Assembly (NCBI RefSeq): GCF_963678635.1
Contig: NC_087067.1
Location: 15,383,639 to 15,447,638 of the forward strand
Direction of reading: 5' to 3'
Length of the DNA: 64,000 nucleotides
Origin: Symsagittifera roscoffensis
Lineage: Eukaryota; Xenacoelomorpha; Acoela; Convolutidae
Within the stretch, counting starts at the first letter, position 1. Each line of letters begins with the position of its first letter. A program made the position numbers and the translations under genes. Shown here in pieces: positions 23,923 through 36,236 of this stretch. The notes under the pieces were generated by a model. That model had not been told where the DNA came from. It did not search any database and worked only from the letters and a program-made list of their open reading frames with translations.

Positions 23923-25256
23923 GAGTGCTCAAGAGAGTACCTAAGGACTCGCATGTTCCCTTGGCAGAAAGTCTATCGGACAAATAGAAATAAATTTTCT
24001 ACAATGCAGAAAATTTTACTTATTGGCTCGTTTTTCTGTGTTTTTTTTCATTCCTTATTTGAACAAACCAAAAGAAGTGATCGTAAGCAAACAGCTGCTA
24101 TGCGCTCTATGATAAACAAAAAAAATTAGAGCCAATTTTGTTTCACTGCCTAAACCTCTTCTTCAGAGGTCAAGCCCACCCCATGCAGATCTGAAGCAGA
24201 GAATAAAGCTAATCAACAGCAAGCTTGATGAGGAAATTATAAAGGAAGGAATAAAGCTGGCCGCTTCAGATGACAAGATGGCGCCTTTTTCGATTCCTAA
24301 CTGTGAAAAGTGGTATCTAAACAACCAAAAAGAGCTGAATGCCCCAAACCCGGAAGACGTCGATACTTTTTAAGTAACTGATCGCGTCTAAATGCTTAGG
24401 AAGCGACAATATTTTTCAAGGCTCTCGCAGAGCCAAAAGCTCTCTTTTTTGAAGTTATAAATTAGGATGTGGTACTAAAAGATGAGATGAAAATGCTGCA
24501 AATTCTTTGAAAATTTGATAGAGCGTGATGACAACTCAAAGTGTTCAATTTTACCTAATATGTTTTCAAGTAAAACATTTCATTCGCTCGACAAAGAAAC
24601 TATGCTGAATCACATTTTTTCAAACCGCCCGGAATTGTTCAAATATACTCATTGCGCTTACAGTAATTCGAGTTATCTATTTTACAGAAATTCCATCATT
24701 ATGTCGGAAGAAGGAACACAACAATGTGATTCCGAGGATCCACCGCGCTTTGATGAAGGAATACAGACGCTAGTAAAAAAAGTTTGAATCCAAAACGAAC
24801 CTTTGATATTTACATGACGGAAACCTATCCGACGAATACAAGATAGTGCTCCGAGACATCAAAAAACACTGAAATCAGAAAAAGAATACGGTTTAAGTCT
24901 ACACAGAGAAAAATAAGAGCTATATTTTCTAAGACAGACGACCACAAGCACGCAGTACAATACAATTATAGATCAATTTCAAAAAATGGGTCCAAAAACA
25001 AAAAATCAAATCCAAGGATGAACTTGTAATCATGCGCTCCCTTATAGGTGAATCTTGTCGAAAGGAACTGTTAAATGTATCAATAAAAGAGCTGGAAAAC
25101 ATTTTGGAGGTTATTGATAAACTGGATGCACATTATCGTCTTAATGTGTTTGGATGTTTCTTCCAATGGCTGTTTCTTCCAATTGCCTGCTATCTTGGGT
25201 GTTTCTTCCAATCGCCTGCTGGTTTTAGCCAATTTTTTTAGCCATTTCTAATTTTT
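23923..25256 (+). pseudogene. Retroelement family B, array unit 4
   Basis: Period 1334 bp. The pre-RT segment is open across the unit join (23698-24129, with LLIGSFFCVFFHSLFEQ and KRSDRKQTAAMRSMI). The RT block is at 24515-24787 (FYRNSIIMSEEGTQQ, CDSEDPPRFDEG) and the downstream block at 25032-25241. Units 4, 5 and 6 share private variants such as FYRNS and DPPRF, so they form the youngest part of the array. Confidence 0.7.
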
Positions 25257-26588
25257 GAGTGCTCAAGAGAGTACCTAAGGACTCGCATGTTCCCTTGGCA
25301 GAAAGTCTATCGGACAAATAGAAATATATTTTCTACAATGCAGAAAATTTTACTTATTGGCTCGTTTTTCTGTGTTTTTTTCATTCCTTATTTGAACAAA
25401 CCAAAAGAAGTGATCGTAAGCAAACAGCTGCTATGCGCTCTATGATAAACAAAAAAAATTAGAGCCAATTTTGTTTCACTGCCTTAACCTCTTCTTCAAA
25501 GGTCAAGCCCACCCCATGCAGATCTGAAGCAGAGAATAAAGCTAATCAACAGCAAGCTTGATGAGGAAATTATAAAGGAAGGAATAAAGCTGGCCGCTTC
25601 AGATGACAAGATGGCGCCTTTTTCGATTCCTAACTGTGAAAAGTGGTATCTAAACAACCAAAAAGAGCTGAATGCCCCAAACCCGGAAGACGTCGATAAT
25701 TTTTAAGTAACTGATCGCGTCTAAATGCTTAGGAAGCGACAATATTTTTCAAGGCTCTCGCAGAGCCAAAAGCTCTCTTTTTTGAAGTTATAAATTAGGA
25801 TGTGGTACTAAAAGATGAGATGAAAATGCTGCAAATTCTTTGAAAACTTGATAGAGCGTGATGACAACTCAAAGTGTTCAATTTTACCTAATATGTTTTC
25901 AAGTAAAACATTTCATTCGCTCGACAAAGAAACTATGCTGAATCACATTTTTTCAAACCGCCCGGTATTGTTCAAATATACTCATTGCGCTTACAGTAAT
26001 TCGAGTTATCTATTTTACAGAAATTCCATCATTATGTCGGAAGAAGGAACACAACAATGTGATTCCGAGGATCCACCGCGCTTTGATGAAGGAATACAGA
26101 CGCTAGTAAAAAAGTTTGAATCCAAAACAAACCTTTGATATTTACATGACGGAAACCTATCCGACGAATACAAGATAGTGCTCCGAGACCTCAAAAAACA
26201 CTGAAATCAGAAAAAGAATACGGTTTAAGTCTACACAGAGAAAAATAAGAGCTATATTTTCAAAGACAGACGACCACAAGCACGCAGTACAATACAATTA
26301 TAGATCAATTTCAAAAAATGGGTCCAAAAACAAAAAATCAAATCCAAGGATGAACTTGTAATCATGGGCTCCCTTATAGGTGAATCTTGTCGAAAGGAAC
26401 TGTTAAATGTATCAATAAAAGAGCTGGCAAACATTTTGGAGGTTATTGATAAACTGGATGCACATTATCGTCTTAATGTGTTTGGATGTTTCTTCCAATG
26501 GCTGTTTCTTCCAATTGCCTGCTATCTTGGGTGTTTCTTCCAATCGCTTGCTGGCTTTAGCCAATTTTTTTAGCCATTTCTAATTTTT
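25257..26588 (+). pseudogene. Retroelement family B, array unit 5
   Basis: Period 1332 bp and nearly identical to unit 4. RT block 25848-26138 (NRPVLFKYTHCAYSNSSYLF), downstream block 26364-26573 (ELANILEVIDKLDAHYRLNV). Few differences separate units 4, 5 and 6, so this amplification is recent. Confidence 0.7.
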
Positions 26589-27837
26589 GAGTGCTCAAGA
26601 GAGTACCTAAGGACTCGCATGTTCCCTTGGCAGAAAGTCTATCGGACAAATAGAAATAAATTTTCTACAATGCAGAAAATTTTACTTATTGGCTCGTTTT
26701 TCTGTGTTTTTTTCATTCCTTATTTGAACAAACCAAAAGAAGTGATCGTAAGCAAACAGCTGCTATGCGCTCTATGATAAACAAAAAAAATTAGAGCCAA
26801 TTTTGTTTCACTGCCTAAACCTCTTCTTCAAAGGTCAAGCCCACCCCATGCAGATCTGAAGCAGAGAATAAAGCTAATCAACAGCAAGCTTGATGAGGAA
26901 ATTATAAAGGAAGGAATAAAGCTGGCCGCTTCAGATGACAAGATGGCGCCTTTTTCGATTCCTAACTGTGAAAAGTGGTATCTAAACAACCAAAAAGAGC
27001 TGAATGCCCCAAACCCGGAAGACGTCGATAATTTTTAAGTAACTGATCGCGTCTAAATGCTTAGGAAGCGACAATATTTTTCAAGGCTCTCGCAGAGCCA
27101 AAAGCTCTCTTTTTTGAAGTTATAAATTAGGATGTGGTACTAAAAGATGAGATGAAAATGCTGCAAATTCTTTGAAAACTTGATAGAGCGTGATGACAAC
27201 TCAAAGTGTTCAATTTTACCTAATATGTTTTCAAGTAAAACATTTCATTCGCTCGACAAAGAAACTATGCTGAATCACATTTTTTCAAACCGCCCGGAAT
27301 TGTTCAAATATACTCATTGCGCTTACAGTAATTCGAGTTATCTATTTTACAGAAATTCCATCAAGGGATACAGTCGCTAGTAAAAAAAATTGAATCCAAA
27401 ACAAACGTTTGATATTTACATGATGGAAACCTATCCGACGAATACAAGATAGTGCTCCGAGACCTCAAAAAAACACTGAAATCAGAAAACGAATATGGTT
27501 TAAGTCTACACACAGAAAAATAAGAGCTATATTTTCTAGGACAGACGACCACAAGCACGCAGTACAATACAATTATAGATCAATTTCAAAAAATGGGTCC
27601 AAAAACAAAAAATCAAATCCAAGGATGAACTTGTAATCATGGGCTCCCTTATAAGTGAATCTTGTCGAAAGGAACTGTTAAATGTATCAATAAATGAGCT
27701 GGAAAACATTTTGGAGGTTATTGATAAACTGGATGCACATTATAGTCTTAATGTACTTGGATGTTTCTTCCAACGGGTGTTTCTTCCAATCGCCTGCTGG
27801 CTTGGGTGTTTCTTCCAATCGCCTGCTGGTTTTAGCG
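26589..27837 (+). pseudogene. Retroelement family B, array unit 6
   Basis: The last regular unit. The RT block is at 27180-27380, where about 80 bases between SIIMS and the GIQ motif are missing, then a downstream block at 27639-27872. Unlike the earlier units it does not jump back at TTTTAGCC but continues into the C-terminal part of the element, so it shows what lies downstream of the tandem slice. Confidence 0.7.
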
Positions 27838-28965
27838 GATTTTTTAGCCTCCGCAGTAGAGGTGAAAGCTAGTTTAGGTGAAGTTTTTGGTTTGGAGCAC
27901 GGAGATGGAATATATAATGATGCATTAGAACATTGGTTTCAATCAGCAAAATATGGAGCAGCTCCGGAAAACGAAATCCAAAAAAAATTGGACGGAGCCT
28001 TTTTTTGATGAAGAAAACTCTTAATTGTTTTCTAAACTAGAACCTACTGATTTGAAACAGCTCAATGTTTAATAGGATAACTTTGGTTGTCATAACGAGT
28101 AAAAATCTAAGATTGAAATGGTCGAATCAGCAGCTTATATTTGCAATTGGACTCCTCCCAACTTCAAAAATTTGTGAAAAATACAGATGCGTTTGCGGAA
28201 CAAAGGTAAGCGAAGATGGATGGCAGGGCCTATCTTCTCTCAAAATTGCAGGGAGATTCTCTAAGCATTCAAAATTGAATGCCTTTATAAAACAAAGTCT
28301 CGCCTCCACTCGCATTTATTTGTTTGGTTTTAGAGACATGACGCCTCGTCAGGACAGACTAGAAGCGACCAGAGGGTTTGACGCTCGTCCCGTGTGCTGT
28401 TGGTAGACAGTTCTTGTGGGAAGTAACGGTAGTTTACACCCTAGCATCTAGTAAAAAAAAAAGCGCAGGCTCGGTTTGTAACCCGGAACGGCCGCGGCCG
28501 AGGCGGAAGCTAGAAAATATTACAAATATACAGATTTAATTCATGATGGACATAATTTGCAACATTTTGAGCTTCAGAGTGCCGCCGTACTTAGCACTGA
28601 GGTTTTTCTGAATAAGCCTAGTGAGAACTTGTGAACGTGTACCGAGGAACCCAAGGCAGATAGTATTCTTAATCAGAGAATCTTCCCCGTAATACAGATT
28701 GCGAACGCTGCCTGCGTGCTCGGCACTAATAATGATAAAAATAATTTCGAAGATTTTATTTATAAAATCGAGGGAACAAAAGCGCAGCTTTATATAATAA
28801 TATGATAGAACCTTAGCCTCATATTAGGTCAGTTTTTCGAGTCACTTTCAATTCCAGTTCATTCTGTGCAGGTGTTAATTTTCTCAATCTGGTTGACTTG
28901 ATTCCCAACCATCTGACTCTCTTCAGTTCTATCCACGGTGCGTATTCATAGGTTTCAAAATAAAA
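27838..28965 (+). pseudogene. Family B C-terminal domain and 3' end
   Basis: Encodes LASAVEVKASLGEVFGLEHG (27838-27905), then SKICEKYRCVCGTKVSEDGW (28165-28220) and GRFSKHSKLNAFIKQSLAST. After frame changes come TRGFDARPV, QFLWEVTVVYTLAS, CNPGTAAAEAEARKYYKYTD and QIANAACVLGTNN. The family pattern is 'RPDG.tl.pw..gr.l.WDvTvvdtlA ... AA..AE..K..KY ... QriSiaiQ.gNa.cv.Gt'. The D ... E/D-V-T core resembles a PD-(D/E)XK-type nuclease, though I cannot prove that. A 3' untranslated stretch runs to about 28963. Confidence 0.6.
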
Positions 28966-30177
28966 AATTGGCTCGTTTTTCTGTGTTTTTTTTTTCATTC
29001 CTTATTTGAACAACCCAAAAGAAGTGATCGTAAGCAAACAGCTGCTATGAGCTCTATGATAAACGAAAAAAATTAGAGCCAATTTTGTTTCACTGCCTAA
29101 ACCTCTTCTTCAAGGGTCAAGCCTGCCCCATGCAGATCTGAAGCAGAGAATAAAGATAATCAACAGCAAGCTTGATGAGGAAAAAATAAAGGAAGGAATA
29201 AAGCTGGCCGCTTCAGATGACAAGATGGCGCCTTTTTCGATTCCTAACTGTAAAAAGTGGTATCTAAACAACCAAAAATAGCTGAATGCCCCAAACCCGG
29301 ATAACGTCGATAATTTTTTCATAACCGATTGCGTCTAAATGCGCAGGAAGTGACATTTTTTTTCAAGGCTCTTGCAGAGCCAAAAGTTCTCTTTTCTGGA
29401 GTTATAAAGTAGGATGTGGTACAAAACGATGAGCTGAAAATGCTGCAAATTCTTTGAAAACTTGATAGAGCGTGATGACAACTCAAAGTGTTCAGTTTTA
29501 CCTAATATGCTTTCAAGTAAAACATTTCATTCGCTCGACAAAGAAACTATGCTGAATCACATTTTTTCAAACCGCCCGGAATTGATCAAATATACTCATT
29601 GCGCTTACAGCATTTCGAGTTATCTTTTTAACAAAAATTCCATCATTCTGTCGGAAGAAGGAACATAACAATGTGATTCCGAGGATCCACGGCGTTTTGA
29701 TGAAGGAATACAGACGCTAGAAAAAAAAGGTTGAATCCAAAACAAATGTTTGATATTTACATGATGGAAACCTATCCGACGAATACAAGATAGTGCTCCG
29801 AGATCTCAAAAAAACACTGCAATCAGAAAACGAATATGGTTTAAGTCTACACACAGAAAAATAAGAGCTATATTTTCTAGGGCAGACGACCACAAGCACG
29901 CAGTACAATACAATTATAGATCAATTTCAAAAAATGGGTCCAAAAACAAAAAATCAAATCCAAGGATGAACTTGTAATCATGGGCTCCGTTATAGGTGAA
30001 TCTTGTCGAAAGGAACTGTTAAATGTATCAATAAATGAGCTGGAAAACATTTTGGAGGTTATTGATAAACTGGATGCACATTATAGTCTTAATGTGCTTG
30101 GATGTTTCTTCCAATGGCTGTTTCTTCCAATTGCCTGCTGGCTTGGGTGTTTCTTCCAATCGCCTGCTGGTTTTAGC
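28966..30177 (+). pseudogene. Family B, second long copy, RT part
   Basis: Starts abruptly at TTGGCTCGTTTTTCTGTG, which lies about 90 bases inside the normal unit. The RT block is at 29462-29668 and the downstream block at 29980-30180 (MGSVIGESCRKELLN, VIDKLDAHYSLNVLGCFF). Like the previous copy, it continues into the C-terminal domain instead of restarting the array. Confidence 0.7.
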
Positions 30178-31390
30178 TGATTTTTTAGCCTCCGCAGTAG
30201 AGGTGAAAGCTTCTTTAGGTGAAGTTTTGGTTTGGAGCACGGGGTTGGAATGTATAATGATGCATTAGAACTTTGGTTTCAATCAGCAAAATATGGAGCA
30301 GCTCCGGAAAACGAAATCCAAAAAAAATTGGACGGAGCTTTTTTTTGATGAAGAAAATTCTCAATTGTTTTCTAAACTAGAACCTAATGATTTGAAACAG
30401 TTCAATGTTTAATAGGATAACTTTGGTTGTCATACCGAGTAAAAATCTAAGATTGAAATGGTCGAATCAGCAGCTTATATTTGCAATTGGACTCCTCCCA
30501 ACTTCAAAAATTTGTGAAAAATACAGATGCGTTTGCGGAACAAAGGTAAGCGAAGATGGATGGCAGGGCGATCAAAATTGCAGGGAGATTCTCTAAGCAT
30601 TCAAAATTGAATGCCTCTATAAAACAAAGTATCGCCTCCACTCGCATTTATTTGTTTGGTTTTAGAGACATGACGCCTCGTCAGGACAGATCAGAAGCGA
30701 CCAGAGGGTTTGAAGCTCGTCCCGTGTGATGTTGGTAGGCAGTTCTTGTGGGAAGTAACGGTAGTTTACACCCTAGCATCTAGTAAAAAAAGCGCAGGCT
30801 CGGTTTGTAACCCCGGAACGGCCGCGGCCGAGGCGGAAGCTAGAAAATATTACAAATATACAGATTTAATTCATGTTGAACATATTTTGCAACATTTTGA
30901 GGTTCAGAGTGCCGCCGTACTTCAGAGTGCCGGATGGCAGGGCGATCAAAATTGCAGGGAGATTCTCTAAGCTTTCAAAATTGAATGCCTTTATAAAACA
31001 AAGTCTCGCCTCCACTCGCATTTATTTGTTTGGTTTTAGAGGCATGACGCCTCGTCAGGACAGACTAGAAGCGACCAGAGGGTTTGACGCTCGTCCCGTG
31101 TGCTGTTGGTAGGCAGTTCTCGTGGGAAGTAACGGTAGTTTACACCTTAGCATCTAGTAAAAAAAGCGCAGGCTCGGTTTGTAACCCCGGAACGCGGCCG
31201 AGGCGAAAGCTAGAAAATATTACAAATATACAGATTTAATTCATGATGGACATATTTTGCAACATTTTGAGGTTCAGAGTGCCGCCGTACTTAGCACTGA
31301 GGTTTTTCTGAATAACCTTTGTGAGAACTTGTGAACGTGTACCGAGGAACCCAAGGCAGATAGTATTCTTAATCAGAGAACCTTCCCCGT
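30178..31390 (+). pseudogene. Family B, second long copy, C-terminal domain
   Basis: Same content as 27838-28700, including GLEHG-like, YRCVCGTKVSEDGW and QFLWEVTVVYTLASSKKSAG. A 374 bp piece (from GGATGGCAGGGCGATC) is present twice, so the WDVT-like segment occurs at about 30730 and again at about 31105. The copy stops at TTCCCCGTAA, where the LTR element begins; the matching sequence continues only after that element, at 49372. Confidence 0.7.
30558..31305 (+). repeat. 374 bp tandem duplication in family B C-terminus
   Basis: GGATGGCAGGGCGATCAAAA at 30558 recurs at 30932, and the following sequence agrees for about 370 bases. The join reads CAGAGTGCCGCCGTACTTCA then GAGTGCCGGATGG, with short repeated GTGCCG at the boundary. 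Confidence 0.85.
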
Positions 31391-32113
31391 AAACGTCAAA
31401 AATGGCCATTTTAGAGAAAAACCAAAATAGAAAAACAAAAACGATAGTTGCGACGACGACAACAACGAGAAAATTGAGAATCAGAATCGGAGAAAAGCAG
31501 AAGTATCAGAGACCGCTCCGAGTTGCAACTATTGTGTCGCTACAACAGTTGCAAGGCCGTTGCGAACAACGGTGAAGGGTAGAAGACAGCCTTCCGGAAG
31601 GAAAATAAGGGTCTTATTTCCCCGGATTCAAGAATCCGGAGGAGTCTCGGGACTGGAACTCATATCTTTTTATACAAACTTTTAGCTTCCCTATTAAGTC
31701 CTGAATTGAGTTTAATTAACATCTGAATTCATTTTACGAGGATGAGAAGCTAGGAGTTGGGGGAAAGGGTTGATCCATCTTCGATGGAGATGATGATTTT
31801 TATCTACTGAACAAAAACAATAGTAATATAAAAAGTAGTAGTAGCCCTGATTTTAAGAGTGACCTCCTGGTCTGGGGATACTGAGACCCAGCCATGAGCT
31901 CACTATTTCTGCTAGTAATTAAGTTAATTTGAGCGTTTTGGTCGAAGCCGGAGAACAGTAACGTTTTTGTCGACCCGACGTTGAAAAGATCACCAAAAGA
32001 ACTGGCTTGGTAGAGACGGTGAAAAGCATGTAGAGCTCTGTTTAGACGTTGGCCAGTCGTCTGAGAACCTAGCTTTATTTTCCGTCGATATGTACTTCCG
32101 GGCGAATGTTACA
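31391..32113 (+). repeat. 5' LTR
   Basis: Matches 48667-49371, with about 15-20 substitutions by eye and one small length difference. It ends in GGGCGAATGTTACA, the same end as the 3' LTR. It contains a copy of the ATCCGGAGG-type motif that recurs in the leader. Confidence 0.8.
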
Positions 32114-34643
32114 TAGATGTTTTTATGGCGCTCCTGGGTGTTATTTTTTTTTAACATCATGACCGGCAGAACCGTTAACGAGCACTCCGCGCCGAGCGGA
32201 TGCTCACATTAACGCCCTTAATAGGCCAAAACCGCCGGGGCGGAAGGGTAGTTCGGAACGCGGAAGCCTTCCGGATTACCGTGAATAGCTTTTTAACCTA
32301 GTTAAGACCGAAAGTTCACGAACCAGGAAGGATGGGGGGATTGGCCATCCCCTCGTTCCCTGAGAGGTTTGAGACCAAAAACACTTAAAGATATATATAA
32401 AACCAAACAAAAAGTAGTATAGTTACCAAGAAAAACAAAAACATAAAAAATAACCGAAAAAACCAAAAACAGTAAAAAAGTAAAAAATCAGTAGAAATCA
32501 TCCCCCCAGACAAGATGTGATCCGACCCTCCCGTTTATTGTTGATAGATATATTGTTGCTACAGGCATTTATATCAATCAAAATAGTTACGATCATTTTT
32601 TAGCCCGTTTGTGAGGCTTATACTTTAGGGTTGTTTGAGTATTTAAGCACGTTAATGCTTATTTGCGCTCAATCCGGAATGGTCTGCTGATTTGCGCTCA
32701 ATCCGGAGGGGTCTTGGGAGAAGACTGATCCGGCGAGCAGTACAAGGAGCGACAAGAAGGGGCTGAACGACAACAACAATCGACTGTTGGGTATCGTTAA
32801 CCAGTTTTGTATTCCGTTTGGTACAAAAATTAAGATAGTAATCTGTGGGGGGCTCGACAGTGCTGCACTGTAGGGACCCTTCACCGAACTGCGAATATCC
32901 GGGTTAAGCACCTTAACTCGGATATTGAACAAACCCGGAGGCGTATAATATTACTAATATTATTACTTATATAGCCCATATTAATACTCCTATATCGTTT
33001 TTCAGTGAAAAAACAAAGAAAACAGACCGGTTCTTAGGGTCAAAATAGCGATATTTTGATCCCCCCACAAATCGCGATTTTTGACATATCGATATTTTTT
33101 GAAACGGGAAAAGCGCTAAATTAGTGTGTTACATCGCAATTGCACTACTATAATAGGTAGAACTGGTTAAGTTTAGTTCGGAAGTGGTTGGAACTATTTT
33201 GGTACCAAAAACCGAATTTTCGTGATTTTTGAGAAAACGGAAATCTATAAAATCAGAAATTTCTTTGAAACCTTTGAGTTAGGACAGTAAAAATAGTTGT
33301 TCGGACAACGTCCACTAGTGAATCTACAGGTTCTAAGATCCGTTTACCGAGAGCCTTCGGAGTACAGAGAAATCGAACTTAACGTGTTTGATTCAGTGGA
33401 TTCATCAATCCGGAGGGGTCGAAATAGCATAGTTTTTCGTAAATTTTTTCAACTATAGCGTTTTAGATCGGGTCTTTTGCATGGAACTAGAAGAGATTGG
33501 ATCAACTATGTATGAACTAGATCGGATCAATAATTTTTATGTCGAAAGGAACAGAATTGTGGAAAAAGTTAGGCGGAACCTATAAGAGAGAAATTTCTTT
33601 GGAACTACTGGACAGATCCAGTTGATCTTGGTACCAATAGATCAGAAATTAGCTGAGCTTACTAATAGGAACAAAAATTATTCGAAAAAATAAGCGTGAA
33701 AATTTTTTGAGATTGTTTTTAGCAAATTCACCAATTCGAGAGGGTAGACCCTTCACGTTTTATAAAAAAAATTTTTGGAAAGCCCAAACACCCCTACCAA
33801 AGGGTAGAAACGGTTGAATAAGGCAATTTTACGCTGTTCTAGAAGAATAGGGAAGGCTAAAGGCACCGGAAAACCTTGATAGAGCCGAAGTTAGGCTAGC
33901 GATAAGACCCTTCACAGTTAGCGTGAATTGTCATACAAGAGGCTTAACTTCAATCCGGAAGGGGTCTCAATTTTGCCGATCCGGAGGGGTCCTAACTTGC
34001 CTTTAAAAAAAACCAGACCAAAACAAAACAGGTCCAAACTCGGATATTCGCGACACTAAGTCTAGAGTTTGTAACTCATTGGTGTGGATTGAAATCCTAA
34101 AACGTTTTTGAGAAAAGTGACTGCCCTGAGGATTTTAGTAGGTCTAGCTCGGGCAGTCCGAAGGCAGATAGGTAACACAGGACTCGGTGGGTGCAATAGA
34201 CGCCCACTTGAGAAAAATACTGCCTTCAAGTTTTGTCTGTTTGGTGCAGCACCAAGCAGGGAAAGCTCTTTCTTTATAAAACAAGTTCTACTATTGTACT
34301 GCGACCGACTAAAAATACAGTACACATACATTTTTCATAGAGATATTCTTATTTTGTTATATCTGGTTTTAAATCAACAGTTTGTGCTTGATTGGGTAGT
34401 AAATACACTATCTTTTAAATTGACTGATATCATCATACTGTGCTAGTTCTCAAATCTTACGACTAATAATCGATTATTGTGAATAAGTTGTAAATACGCT
34501 GTGCCGTGATAGCATACAAGGATTCGCGGTCACTATTTAATAGAAACTCTTAGAATTTTTTGTGTTGTGTTATTATTATCAGTAGTCACATCAAAAGGAC
34601 ACTAACAATCTAACTGAGTGTATAGATAGTCAGAAGTGATAAA
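32114..34643 (+). other. Long untranslated leader of the LTR element
   Basis: No supported ORF. A TGGCGCTCCTGGG stretch begins 12 bases after the LTR and could be a tRNA primer-binding site, but I cannot match it to a tRNA here. The motif ATCCGGAGGGGTC or a close variant occurs at least five times (near 32665, 32692, 33408, 33952 and 33977). Such a long structured leader could hold packaging or internal-initiation signals; that is inference. Confidence 0.55.
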
Positions 34644-35507
34644 GTGAAAATGAGTCTAGACAAGTCAAGAATACCTAAACGAGGTAATAGCTCTAGGAAA
34701 TTCATACCTAAAAAGCAAAGAAAAGCAATGACCGACCCTTTTGTGGAACGCATCTTACAAACCCGGACCGACAAAGGGGAGACGGTTTCAGGCAGAATGG
34801 TTGAAACCAGGAGTCAGAAGTCCTCAGAAGAGCGAAAAGCTATGCTAGCAGTGGAGGTCCATCCGGACCAGGCCATGAATGAGAACCAGGAAATACATGG
34901 ACCGGAGGGGAGAGTCAGAAGACTGGCGAGTGAATCTACTCCGGTAGAACAAGGCCAAGATTTTGCCACTTCCACCGGGACACTGGACCGAGAGGAGATG
35001 TCGGAACTGTCCGACATCTCTACTGAAATTGTGGCAACTAGAAGATCTCCCATAGACAACACCATGATGGCAGGCGTGACGGAGGAACAGACAACGTCCT
35101 CATCGTTCTCAGAAAGAATGAAGAACACTTTCGGAAACATCTTTCCATTCACCAAGGGAGTGGGCACAGGAAATGAAGGTGAATCCCAGGAGGAAGAAGA
35201 GTACAATGAGGGGCAAGTGGACTTTGGATCTCAAGTCAGCCTCAATAGTTCGACCCAGGAGAATGAGGCGTACACCGACAGAGAGACTGGAACCATGGAC
35301 AAATTTGGTGTGGTGAGAACGATAAGCAAAAATGGAAACACATCAGGCCAGTCAAGAGACCTTGCGAGTAAGACAAATTCAGAGACGCGAACTGGGGAGA
35401 ATAGAAACATGGGGCTAGGCAACGCATCGGCGCATCCTGAGGTGGATAATGAAAAGACGTCGAGGCAGAGAATCAAAGCCCGAATCTCGGACCTGCAAAG
35501 GTCGTAA
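34644..35507 (+). CDS. LTR element gag-like N-terminal ORF
   Basis: 287 codons, rich in Ser, Thr, Glu and Arg, with low complexity and an acidic stretch (EEEEYNEGQ near residue 187). The first ATG lies two codons before a second one (MKMS). No known domain is visible. Its place as the first ORF after the leader, upstream of the gag domain proper, suggests a gag N-terminal or matrix-like role. This is part of a fossil element. Confidence 0.55.
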   Translation: MKMSLDKSRIPKRGNSSRKFIPKKQRKAMTDPFVERILQTRTDKGETVSGRMVETRSQKSSEERKAMLAVEVHPDQAMNENQEIHGPEGRVRRLASESTPVEQGQDFATSTGTLDREEMSELSDISTEIVATRRSPIDNTMMAGVTEEQTTSSSFSERMKNTFGNIFPFTKGVGTGNEGESQEEEEYNEGQVDFGSQVSLNSSTQENEAYTDRETGTMDKFGVVRTISKNGNTSGQSRDLASKTNSETRTGENRNMGLGNASAHPEVDNEKTSRQRIKARISDLQRS

Positions 35508-35555
35508 CAGAACGAAGAAGAAGAAGAGGGCAGTATAGGAGAACAAAATGAACAG

Positions 35556-35810
35556 ATGTCAATAAGAATGGGTGAGCTAGAAAGAGCAGTCCACATTGAA
35601 AGAGAAAGTCTGCGGGAAGAAATAAACCGCAATAGACACAGACAAGAAGTTGGTAGAAGCGAGAAACGCTTGAAGAAAAGAACAGACGAGCACATAGCGA
35701 AGAACTTGTCGCGAATGACAAGAGAAGCGGAACAGAGAGAGTTACGCTTAAGAGACGACATGGAGAAGTTAAGAATTCAGCAAGAGCAGTCAGTCTCTTG
35801 GGACTCTTGA
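35556..35810 (+). CDS. Coiled-coil stretch of the gag-like region
   Basis: 84 codons, strongly charged (RERESLREEINRNRHRQEV, then RREQR-like heptads to the end), predicted by eye as a coiled coil. It belongs to the gag-like region of the LTR element. Coiled coils upstream of a capsid domain commonly drive assembly. Confidence 0.45.
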   Translation: MSIRMGELERAVHIERESLREEINRNRHRQEVGRSEKRLKKRTDEHIAKNLSRMTREAEQRELRLRDDMEKLRIQQEQSVSWDS

Positions 35811-36236
35811 CACAAAGATAGATGATGAAGAGGTGAACTCAGGCTATCATGGATAGGTTGGACGGGCTACTAGGCAGCAAGAGTGGACCAACAGGAGGGG
35901 AACCTAACTCGGAATGTCCCAGCAGGGAGCCGAAGGTGAACTTCAATGACCATCAAAGAAGGAGGACATATGGATCCACTAGAGGTAGGGGCAGTTCATC
36001 AGGCTATGCCACAAGGGATAATAGAACATGGGGCCCAAACAGTAGATCAAGTTCAACTGGGAACAGACAGACCTCAAACGAACGACCGGCGCAAGGCGCA
36101 CATGCGACTGGGAGAATTGATTCCGGTAACAGGAGACATGCGAACCCAGGAAGGAGTCATGTGGGCCAAGGGGGAAACAGTCACGGCGATTCCGATTGCA
36201 GGGATGCACCGAATACAGAGCCCTTAACAAGGTGCA

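Noticed and set aside
19958-27837. CRISPR-like or satellite array with a separate function
   Set aside because: Units are 1.3 kb, have no spacer-repeat layout, and are slices of a retroelement RT.
28480-28500. Vector or adapter sequence (NotI-like GCGGCCGAGG)
   Set aside because: It encodes the conserved GTAAAEAEAR segment of family B and recurs in both long copies.
32126-32140. Firm tRNA primer-binding site
   Set aside because: It starts with TGG but lies 12 bases after the LTR and I cannot match it to a tRNA 3' end; kept only as a possibility in the leader entry.
34814-35761. Long minus-strand open stretches opposite the gag-like ORFs
   Set aside because: They mirror purine-rich plus-strand codons (Ser/Leu/Phe-rich shadows) and carry no domain.
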